Shown: positions 38,901 through 50,900 of the stretch, one piece after another
Layout: each line of letters opens with the position of its first letter
Position numbering within the stretch: the stretch's first letter is position 1
Assembly (NCBI GenBank): GCA_947172415.1
Contig: OX359198.1
Coordinates: 2,697,401 to 2,761,400 of the forward strand
Length of the DNA stretch: 64,000 nucleotides
Reading direction: 5' to 3'
From: Chondrosia reniformis
Lineage: Eukaryota > Porifera > Demospongiae > Chondrillida > Chondrillidae
Position numbers and translations under genes: made by a program
Notes under the pieces: model-generated
What the model saw: the letters and a program-made list of their open reading frames with translations, nothing else
Databases searched by the model: none
What the model was told of the DNA's origin: nothing

Positions 38901-41900
38901 TGATCTGATTCATTGACTGATGATGAGACGTTCATCTGTAAATCCTGTAAACCTGTTGGATTATGGGGCATCCTTCCCAACCGCTTGGCACTCCATTATC
39001 ATTTACCAGTGCCTCAGTAGATCTGCAACTGGACACCCAAGTCAGCATTGATAGTGGGAGTGGTTCCTCTTTTTTGGCTGCTAGTTGGACTGAATATAGT
39101 GTTCAGCTGCAAGTAACCAATAACACAACACCACAGAAGCACCTCCTACTACCATATTGACACCAGATGACCCTCCAGTGGGACTGCATGGTCATGCCTT
39201 GATTGAGTTTCTTGTACAGCTGTACAGAATTTGGCCACTTGATGGTGATCCAAGTTTTTCCATAACACTGTAGATATAAATTGTAGCAATTATTAAATCT
39301 ATATGGTAGCACATCTTTACCATGTCTTTCTCAGTCTTCCCCTTGATCATTTTCCTGGCATATTCTCCACAAAATACCTTCTTTAAAAGTCTGTCCGTTG
39401 TCATTTCTTTCTTTTTTTCAACCACTCTGATTATTTCTTCTCCACTCTCAAAATCGCTACTACCTTTCCACGTATCAACCTGATAACCACATTTGTTTCT
39501 TTGTCCAGCGTAGCCACTCCTTCAACTTTACTTAGGAATCTTATTTCAAAGGCTTGCACTTTGCTCTTATGTCTATCTTGCTGGGTCTAGGTCTTGCATT
39601 CATACACAACAGAGTTGGCATTACATTCTGTATCTCCACCCATTCACTGTGATATCACATGTGCTCTTTTCACTAACATTGTCTTTGTCTTTCCACAATT
39701 TATTTTCATTTTCCATTTTGTTATCACTTCAACCAGCACCTTTACATTTATTTCTCTATCCTCTTCTCTCTGTATCTAGCATTAGCTAATTAACAAACAG
39801 GAGGAGCTGTACTATTCCTGTTTCTATCTTGACCCCTCCACCAAACCTCTTCCTTGCCTCCCTGACAATGTTGTCAATTTGTTAAAAACCCATTGTTACG
39901 TACATAGTGCATTCCTTCCTCACTCCTTGCCTTAAACTAGACCATTCCAAGTTGTGCCCTTAAACACTGACACACAGCTTTCCCTTTTGATATATTGACC
40001 TCATTGCCTCATCAGTTTGCCATTTTCTTCATATATGTCAAGCAATCTCCACAGTAACTCTATATCCACCCCGAGTTACACCTTTTCTAAGTCCACACAA
40101 ACCATCGTCATCTTATTATTCTTTTCGGTGATCTTCTCTCCTAAAACAACTGGTCCGCACAGCTTCTTCCCTTCCGAAAGGTAACCCTGTTTATCCAGCA
40201 CATTTTCTTCAGTGATTGTCCTCATCCTCTTCTCCAACACCCAGGCATACACCTTGCCAGGTAAGCTGAGTACACTAATGCCACTGTAGCTCTAGCATTG
40301 TGTTCTGCTCCCTTTTTGGGGATTGGGACAATAAGTGCTTACTGCCAGTCAGTTGGAACACTCCCATTCCTCCATACTATACTAGATCTATGCTTTTGTG
40401 TATGAATTGTACAACTACCTCCCTACCGCCTTAAGCATCTCTCCAGTGATCCTACAAACTCCAGGTGCTTTCCTATTCTTACACTTAGTAAATCACCATA
40501 TACTTGAACATACTTCCTCCACACCTACAGTACCTTCTCATGTCTACATTCCTCTGCTAGTGCCTCTTCTGCATTCCTCATTCCACAGAACAGAGTCATA
40601 ACATGATAATCTATTAAATGCTTTTATTTTTCAGAGTAGTGTTGCCATGGCTTTATGTTTTTATGGCAATATTTAGACTTTTTCTTGTAGTGAAATAAAT
40701 CTTCATATTCAGTGAGGACATAAAAGTGCCTACAGCTGAGCTTGCAAAGCTACTTCAACTAAATATGGTAATCCGTCTTCCTTAAGTACACCATTCAATC
40801 AGTAGCAGAACCATCTTTACCCTGTGTTTATTTGTAACTTCTGTTTCCGATTTCAATGTTTAAGTAAACATATTTAGTTTGCACTAAGAATTTGGCAAGC
40901 ATGCTGATCATGAAATGCCTTTCCTAACTTTAGTAAATTATAGAAACATTTTGTGTTAAAATTCTACAGAACGGGCAAGATAACAAGAGATTATGGTCTT
41001 GTTTTGACTACCATGTTATTTTTCGTATATAACTTTAATGGCGTGCTTTATTATTAACACTTATTAACACATGCAAAATCTACTGTATATTAGTAGATGT
41101 CCTTTTATCTACTTACATTACACTAAAACACTTAAAACTTGTGCATTCAGTTTTGTTTAAGTTGCTGCTGCTATTACTATATTATTAAGTGTGTGTGACA
41201 GTAATAACTTGAGAAAACACAAAGATTAAATCTTCAAACTGTTTCATTTACTGTATATGATACTAACTAGTACTTCTTTGGTAATAAGTAGTGACAGCAG
41301 TTACACTTATAATTAGCAGCAACAGTGCAAAGCAGTGTTTGATAGTACAATGCTGAACATGAAGTATATCTGAATGATCCTATGTCAAACTTCCTACTAT
41401 GCTCATGAATGAATCATTTGCACTAGTGAAGTGATGCGCCACTAGTTTAATGTCCAGACTATATATAAATCAAATATTGCTTTACCGTAGACAGTCCTGG
41501 GACATGGTACTCTTTAAACATTTTATCCTAATCGCTGGTGTTGCATTTAGCGCTAACAAGCCAGATAAATCATGTTGTTAAGTACTTCAGCTGGCATATT
41601 AATGGATGGATGGATGGTCATTTCTTCTCTATGAAGTTTATCTACAGTTGTATATGCCTGCAGATCACAACTTTTTAGATCCTCTCGAGAAATTTTACAT
41701 ATAAAAACCTTCCCATGAGGGACAGGGGACATAACATACGTATATAAAGGCCTTGGCCTTTTTTGTCCTTGTGTACAAGTTACAAAATGGTCTCTAACCC
41801 TGTTGATTATGCCAATGCATGCAACCAACCGTCGGTGTTCTTAGCTCCCTCACAAGGCAAATCAAATCTGCTGTGGTTATTAGCTGAGACCCCTTTAATA

Positions 41901-44900
41901 CTGGAACCTTTGTTGATATATGGCATGCAGATGCATCATCTTCAGTCTATACTAAGGTGTGAAAAGGTAATTGGTAGGCCATGTGTTCTACCTTGCAATT
42001 GGATGATCTGTATCAACTACTACTCTCTATGCAGTAGTTGAGGATTTCAAAGCCTGCAACAGTACTAGTGTGACTAAAGTCTTGTACTGTTTAAAATACT
42101 GATTATCCTAGGGGTCACTTGGATCTCTTTAAATTTGTAACTTGCACTGCATGTGTAGCTAGTACTTGATTGTAATTTTAATATTGTACAGTCACTTGGC
42201 CCTCTTAAATTTGTAACTATATATATATATATATCGGTAATTTAAGCTCTGTCTTCTCTTCTTATGTTTTTTGTTCATATTTTTACTTGCAATTGTCCAT
42301 GTTTAGGAATAAGGAGTGTTATATATTATGCATGTTTAAATACAATCAAGTACTACACAGTGCAAGTTACAAATTTATGCACGGATGCAAGTGACTCCCA
42401 AGATAATCACACTGAGGTAGATAATATAATACAGATGGAAATGACTCCCAAAATAATCACAATCAGGTATATTAAACGCTACAAGACTTTAGCCACACTG
42501 AAATTCTCAACTGCTGCATACAGAGTAGTAGTCTCTACAGATCATATAAGGTTAAACACATGGCCTTCCAATTACCTTTTCACACCTTAGTATAGACTGA
42601 AGATGATGCACCTGCATGCCATTATCAGCAAAAATTCCAGTCTCATGCAGGGGGTCTCAGCCAATAATCACCGCAAATTTGACTTGCCTTGAGTGTGAGC
42701 TAGGAGTACCGTTGGTTGCTTTCATGCATTCACATAAACAACAGGGTGAGAGACAATTTGGTAACTTGCACACAAGGGACATGGTTCATGAAATAAATTA
42801 AAGGCCCCAGCCTTTATGTCCCTTGTGTGCAAGTTACCAAATTTTCTCTCTCTTCTCTCTTCTTTCTTATGCTGTCTTTCAAGCCTGCGCAGACATTTTT
42901 CCTCTTCCTTCTGTACTCATTCTTGCTTTTTTGCTTTCAACTCTTCTAAAATTCAGTGTCAGTAATACATTTTGCCTTCGAATTAACAGCCTGCCTCCTC
43001 TTTGTGGTGTTTTTGGTTTAGGTAGTGAGAGTATATCACTAAGTATGCTGCTTTTCGTGCTAATACTACCACGATGTGTGGAACACAATGATTTACCTGC
43101 AAAAAAGGACACTAACTGTATGACTAATATTTTGAGCAAGACAAAAGCTTATATAGTTCATTTACATGCATGCATATTTATTCAGGTGTGCATGGTCAAA
43201 AATATTAATGTACATGTACTTGCTGCTTGCATTACTATTCTGATGGCTGTCACCACTACAAGTGGAGGAGACATCTCCTGTCATATGGCTCAGTGATTTG
43301 ATGTTTTCAGACTCAGGGTGATGACGACGACGAAGCCAAGTAGCATACTCTTCATCATCTAAATCATAACCCTCTTGGTAACACTTCTGAAAGAGGGATT
43401 CACGATCAGGATCAATATCATGAGATACATGTTTCTGTGACTCCAATGATGACATACTAACACTATCTGATTTTTCCATCAAACGAACAGCTTTTGATGG
43501 TGCAATTTGACAATCGGTGACTTCTCCTGGATTCAAAGGATACACACCACACTTCTTAAACCCTGCCATTATGTTGACTGGAGTGACTGACTGAGGCCAT
43601 GCGACTGTAAGAAGAGAGGTAATGACTTCTGTTGTGATTACTCTTCCTGTATGATCAGTCATGTACTTCTTGCATGCTTTGTAGTATTTAGCCTTTACAG
43701 ACTTAAAACCCCAACATCTATTGGCTGCAGAATATGGGTTGTATGGGTAGGGAGGCAGAGCATGTGGACGTCATTACTTCTGGCCAGTTCTATTACCTCA
43801 ATTGAAACATGTGAGGCATGGCCATCAAGAAGCAACAAAACAGGCCTAGATGGTGGGATTGTTTTCACAAAAAATTCAAACCACTTAGAGAACAGATCAC
43901 TATTGACCCAGCCATTGTCGCTGCAGTGAAAGGAAGTACCAGGCACTGCACCAACCTTTAGGTTGTCTGTAATTTGTTTTCTTGGAAAAATCATAAATGG
44001 TGGCAAAGCATACCCAGAAGCTGAAACGCAGGTCAGTATTGTGTGAGTTTTCCTTTCTCAGCTGAGGTAATGTCCCACACATTTTGCCACCCTAATTGAG
44101 TCAGCACCCTTCCAGGCTTATGAACAATTGAAAGCCCTGTCTCATCCATGTTGAATATCTGCATGGGTTTGTTGAGTAGGTTTAACTTTGTACATATAGC
44201 TCCCAGCTTGGAGAAGTAATCACTAACTATCTCTTCACTTGCACAAGCTGCAACAGAGTGTGGGAGTGACTGAGCTAATCTTAAAGTAAGATATGCATGA
44301 TGAGATCTGAACCCGCCAAACCATGCAGGCCCAGTTGCTCCCTTTGTAAAGGGCTGCTTCCTGCCTGAACTCTCTGCTATTTTGAAAGCTGTCAGCATCA
44401 CATCATCCCGCAAAAGGCCAAACCCCATGTCAGCCATTTTATTGCAGTAAGAAGCTAACTGTTCCTCTTCTTCATCTGTTAGCACTGTTGGAGGGCCAAG
44501 CCTACAATTTATGCTTACATCATGATTTACTCTCCGTCTCAGACTCAAATATGGTATTTTGTAAAGCCTAGAAGCCTCTCTGATTCCCATTCCAACCTCT
44601 ATATTCTTTAGAGCTGTAGCCATACTCTCCTTAGACGAATGTTGACGTTTCGTGACGTGAGGCTTGGATTGTGCCATTATCTGCAAAAAGCATGTACCCA
44701 TTACATAGTTTGCCAAATGTATGAAGATAAAAATCTAGATAAAAGGCTAGTCAGCTCCTTTAAAGCAAAGTGACTCATTTTCAGGGAATAGCGGGTTACT
44801 CGGGTCTCACCTGGATGAATCTGAAGTGGACACATGCCGAAAAATTAACAGTAGAAATCCTAGTCCAAAGTTGAAGTAGGTATGTTGAAAATCTAAAAAT

Positions 44901-47900
44901 CGAAACTTCAGTTTTGCGCACATGGGTGATTGCGCAATCATTGAAATATCGCTCACTTTCCAGCAGCAAAAAACGCCAGTATGTAGCAGTGGATCATCCC
45001 TACATATACCGTGAATTTCATTAAATTACATAAAACTAACTCATAAAACCCCCTGACCCATAACAGAAACATCTACCTTATATATATTAAATCCCAACAA
45101 TGCGGCCAAGTAGTTAGAGTGCAGTGGACGGCAGCCCCACGAGGTTTTAAACTCAACATACTTGTTCAAAACTGTGGTAATAACACCTTTTAGAGTCATT
45201 AGATATGATTTTGGGGTTGTTTAAGGGATGATCATACAGTACTGTCATTCATATTACACCAATTTCTTCCAAGATGAGACCTCTTCAATTCAATATTCAT
45301 TGTTTTACCCTGGGAATCTGACGTACAGTACACAACAAAAGAAACATCATCTTGATCGAAATTGGCAAGGGTTACACTTGGTGAGATCTCACAAAATCTC
45401 TACTAAAGCCTTGCTAGATTCTTAACTAAAAAATCGCCTAATGAGTGCTACGTAATCACACTATCGAGTGTTAAAATCGTCACTAAAAGGGTGGCAATCC
45501 TATTAGAATTTAGTAAAAGTGTGCGCAAGCTAAGGAAGAAGGATGTCAAGATTGTCAGAATATACTAGAAAACGAATCATTTCTCTACGGTCTCAAACAT
45601 GGTGAAATCAAAGCTGATGTGACCACAGAATCGATCGATATATAGTGGTAAACTATTTCGACACCTCTTTGTCTTATTAGCACTCGTCATTAACACGCTT
45701 GCCAATGGAGGGGTGCCTCGAGCCACCACTCGACAAAATCTTGAGCGAAATACCACTCATTTGCACTCGTCTCGATCGAGGTAGCGTTTCTTTTGGCGCT
45801 TACTGTACAATAGCCTAAGGTTTTCTCCAAGAAAATCGTTTGCACACTCACTTACACTTAAGTCCAGTGGCTGCAGGCCATTAGTGTTTCCTTCAGGAAA
45901 GAACTCAAAGTTTCACTTTGTGGTTAGCACTCAGTAGTGTATTTTATGGTGCCCAACAATACATTGCAGTGACTGAAGGTTCCAACTACTAAATTAAAGT
46001 TTAGTATATAGTAATAGTAGTTTAGAAGAAAAAACCTAAAAGCAAGGATTAAAACCCACTGTCCAGCTAACCAACCACCAGACCATATACCGTATATCGG
46101 GAATTGATTGCAAGGTTGAAAGATTGCGATTTGGCCAAATTATGGATATAAGTAAAACATTACGGTTAAAAGAATGCGAGATGAAGAAAGATGGATAATA
46201 TATAAACACATTGTATTGTATGGTATGGTAATCATGCATACATTATAGTCCAGCATAGTTAACTACAGAAGTAACTATCAACCGGTCTAGTCCAAATCAG
46301 CGAATGGATCCTCATTAGAAAATTCAGCTGACTGGTTCTGGTCTTCTAGTGCAGCAACAATTCCTGCTTCCTTGAACCAATTTGTGATTAGTTCTGGGTG
46401 ACCTCTGAAGTTGTCATACAAGGCAGTGAGCCACTGGGCACTAAGTTCCTTCATCAGTGTTGTACTCAAGTTGACTTGGATGTTCTTGGGGTCCTCATGA
46501 TCCTGAAGCTGTTTCATGACTTGTTGGCCGTACCAGTGGCAAAAGCGCTGTCAGAGAAAATCTTTTGCAGCCTTATTGTGACACTAAGGTTAAGTGGCTG
46601 CAGTTTGTCTGTTGTGCCTGCAGGCACAACAACAACCAGAATCTTCTTGTCCTCAAGATTTTCCTAGACTGGTGCAGTCATCTGGCCTCTGAATTTATCC
46701 ATGATCAGGAGAGCTGGCTGATCAGGACTGTCCATCTCCTTGCGAATTCTTGTGATGTATGGGTTGAGGATACTCTCAGTGAAGCGAATGCATGTACCTT
46801 TATTTGGCCAGTGGTTCGGGGTGTGGATTACATCAAACTCACAAGGGAAGCTGAACTTAAGGTGGCAACGGTTGGTCTTTCCTTGGTATAGCAGTTGCAT
46901 GGGAAGGAACTGGCCATCAAGAGTGGCTGCAAAAGTGGCTGTTATCTGGCGCTTATCTCCCAAGCCAGCAAGGTCGACCCTTTTGCTTCCTTTTCCATTG
47001 TCCACTCCCCATTTCATGCGGACTAGTATACGGAATTGCTAAAGTGTAAATTCAATGCGCATCAAAAGATTGCGCATGCTGGAAAACTCGCAATGTTGCA
47101 TTCTTTAAACACACGCATTCAATTCCCGATATACGGTATACTCTAATCATCCAAATGTTAAATGTAGCCCTATATATAAACTAAATCAGCTATCCATTGT
47201 GATTAAAGTGGAACTTTAATTATCCAAGCAATTGGGGAATCACAATACTGTTTTAGCATAAATTATCGATACAAGTCGTTACAGTAGTGTACTATATATA
47301 CTTAGCCTAGTAATTTAGCTAATACCATAGAACTGTGATTTTAGTTATGTCCATAAGTTAAGTAAAAATTGTTAGCTGTAACTAAGTTTGAGTTGATAGT
47401 CTCTTTTCCAGCTGATTCTTAAACTGAAACAGGTGTGCTGCAGTACTGTCTGGCAAAATATTCTAGGGAAAGAACTATTCTTTTTCTCTTCCTTTGGTTA
47501 ACATTTTACGATTGTGCAACAAATTAGCCTGTCTGACAATCAACATTTCCCTGTATATAAATTTGTGGACAGACATAACAAATATCATATTCCCCTTAAC
47601 TCAATTACAATTACACAGCATAATGAAAAAAAATTGCTACCTCCCATGAGTTCATTGGGACATCCTGAACATACTGCCTAACTAACTCTTATATTACTGT
47701 GCCAATGCCACACATTTTATCAAAGTAAATCACTGTACATTTAGACCATCTAGTCGTGTTTAGTATTTGAAGCTTATCTCCGATACATATATCCGTACAT
47801 ATATGGGAAAACCAAGGCCTAATAAAATCTTCTATTAAAGTAAAATCCCCTTAATTTAGCAGCATTAGGGATATTTGCTGTCACATGATTGTTCTAGAAT

Positions 47901-50900
47901 CCATTTTATATTAATGAACATTTAATTGCTAAAGATTAATGTAGTATGCTTGAACTGTCCATGTATTAAGTTAATAATTAGAGAACATTTCAAGCTGTTA
48001 TTATAGCTTGAATCACCAGCATGACATGCTTTACTTAATTACTAAGGTCACTATAAGACATATTTATACTGGTTGAAGTGTAAAAGATCTGCTACCATAT
48101 AGATATAACTGCTACTGTTATTATATCTGCAGTGCTACGAAAATCACCCATAAACCGAGAAAAACAATATAAGGGCTATGAGAGGTGCCCATAGTTATTA
48201 GATGCGACAAAAAAGCTTCAGTTTTGCTAGCAGTGTTGGTCAAAATAGAAGATAGTGATTGACACATTTTTAGAGCGATTTAAAGCCCCTTTTGAAAATC
48301 ACTAGCTATATCGGCATATAGGTATATTGTAACCCACCAATTTAAGTGGATGTGAGCCATGTTGGTCAAATATATAGTAGTTGGCATAGAGATTTAATGA
48401 AGCCTGTGTTTCTCTCTGTTGTTCCTTTGAGCGATTGTAACATAGCAAAGAAGACTTTTTTGTTGATCATATAGAATGCTGAAGCTTGTGCAATCATAAA
48501 AGGTGTCCAGATGTGAGAAGGAAGGATATATGTAATATTATATAATATTACATATATACATTAATATAATTTAATATGTTAAGAATTCATGTGATTTGCT
48601 TAAATGGCTCAAGAAATTGCGGGTATTTAAGAAAATGAAGGTGTAATATTTATTTTTGTATAGTGCAAGTCACCATAATTGAGCAACTTTCTTTTATGGC
48701 ACTTCTACGTTATATATTTTGTAACACCTTCATGTTCGGTGAGAAAGAAAGAATTTACATTATGGAATCCGGTTTTACGATAGCTCATACCATTTAGCAG
48801 ACACACCTTATTGAATGACCATACCTGTTTTAGCCAATCAAATCACTTAATTCCATCATATTTGCGTATTAATGAGGTGAAAACTAGTCATCACTCAGTT
48901 TAAATGCGTGTAATTTTGATCACAAAATGGTTGCCATAAAATAAACAAACAAAAAGCCTATACATTTTAAGCTTTTTTACAGTATATATAGAAGAATTTA
49001 AGGCTGACAACGCTTTATTTCAAGGTGAAGGTACATAACATTATTACGAAATGAAACCCTTTAAAGCTTATTTGGACTAGTATTATGGCTGAAATTGACC
49101 AAAATACAGCAGAAATCGGAAATCATGAGTATAAAGATGTGCTTAGACACAGAAAAGATGACATCAAAAAAAGGATAACTAGAACAAAGGGAATAACTGC
49201 TTATCCTTATTCCAAATGTTATTCGCTGATGAAGAGGTGATATTCACATATTTTCAAATACTGAAAAGATAAATATTTAAAATTACAAATGTTGTTGAAA
49301 TAAACATATACCAAACCAAAGTGTTAGTAGAATATAAATAATCCAACTGCTAGGATAAGTTCTTGTCCTTATTATACCCTACAAAAAGTGTTAGTAGAAT
49401 ATAAATAATCCAACTGCTAGGATAAGTGCTTGTCCTCATTATACCCTACAAAAAGTGTTAGTAGAATATATTTAATCCAACTGCCAGGATAAGTGCTTGT
49501 CCTCATTATACCCTACAGTAAGGGAATACGATGTAATACATGCCCATGCTGGTGTAGCCCCCATAACCAGTTTAGCAGGCTCACTTTTACATATATTGTA
49601 ATAACCATAAACTTCACATTAACAAAACTGAAGGTTACATATACATTGAAAAATAATTTGAATGATAATTAAAATAATATATACTGTAAATCCCATTAAT
49701 ATGGAGTCCCTTTTATTTAGCCATGTAATGGTATGAGTAGAATAGTGGCCTTTAAATATAGCGATCAGGCTTTACAAGTATTTATCGACAGCAGCTTTGC
49801 TGCTAGAGAAAGCGGCAAACTTGTTAATCTTCACGCAAAGTTCAGGATGGTGTGAGCTTGGTCTCTTCCTTCGCAACTCTACCAGTACCTTATTATTTAC
49901 TTCTCGGACCTCTGCTTCTCTGCGACTCTTTACCTCTGACAACCGATACAAGCACATCTTGACAGTGACGTGACGTGACTTACGTACATACGTACCATTA
50001 ATTACACAATTCCATACTATACGCGCAACTCGCTTTAATAAAGGGACCACTTTAATTTTGGGATTTACAGTATGTTGTTTACACATGTTTCGAGAAACTA
50101 TTAAATCGAATATATATCTCATTTTAGAGGCTAAATTTAAGACAGACTCATATATATAATTTAAAATGATTATTCAGGTATCACACAGTAGTGTTGGCAA
50201 GTTAAGGGACAACAGGATAATAAAATTTAGATCGTAGCGTGACAAAATAAACAATGTGCATTAACCGTTTTAAATAGCTGATTATTTAACTTTCTGAAGG
50301 AGACTTTCAGTAAAGCTTTCTAAAAATATCAACTCTTAGAGTACCACCACATCGGCTAAATTGTAATTTGTTATCTATATGAACTTTTATCTCAAACAAG
50401 GACCGTAAATGGGAAAAACATTCTATAGCTTTAAAGGCCATATATTAATTTACAAAGAAAAGGGACTAGCTAACAAAAAAGATATTTTACGAAGAGATTA
50501 ATTAAGATGAATTGTAATGAAGCAATTTTACGGGAAACGTCAATATCTTACGTAAGGCATTGGCTACAAGCTTATAGCTTTTCTAAAGTATATTTCATAT
50601 AGCGCCTAAAATATTTGCGACATTTCGTGGAGGTTGCTTTCACCTTACCTTAATAATTGTCATCTCCTTCTGAAAATGGTTTATTCCTTCACTTTTCAGA
50701 TTGTATAATAATTATCGCCCATGGTAACCTATGTCGCAATTCTTTTCCTACTGTTGACTCGACAAATCCTTAACTAATTCTTTTCTGTGTTCCTAGAAAT
50801 CCACTTTCTTTCATTCATCGCTTTTTTCAACCTTCATCACCTACCTATTTGACTGTAAAAATTGCTCATTTATGCTGATTTGCACTATACACTAGAAATT

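Noticed and set aside
43165-44677. TIRs for the pogo-type transposase using the hairpin at 42758-42842 as left end
   Set aside because: The terminal word is present on the left, but I could not find its complement right of 44677 up to about 45300.
45102-45167. Functional tRNA-Ser gene
   Set aside because: Only the D-arm half resembles tRNA-Ser; there is no complete anticodon arm, acceptor stem or TPsiC arm, and the copies end with a shared SINE tail.
49318-49517. CRISPR-like array
   Set aside because: The three units are directly tandem with no unique spacers, and the genome is eukaryotic.
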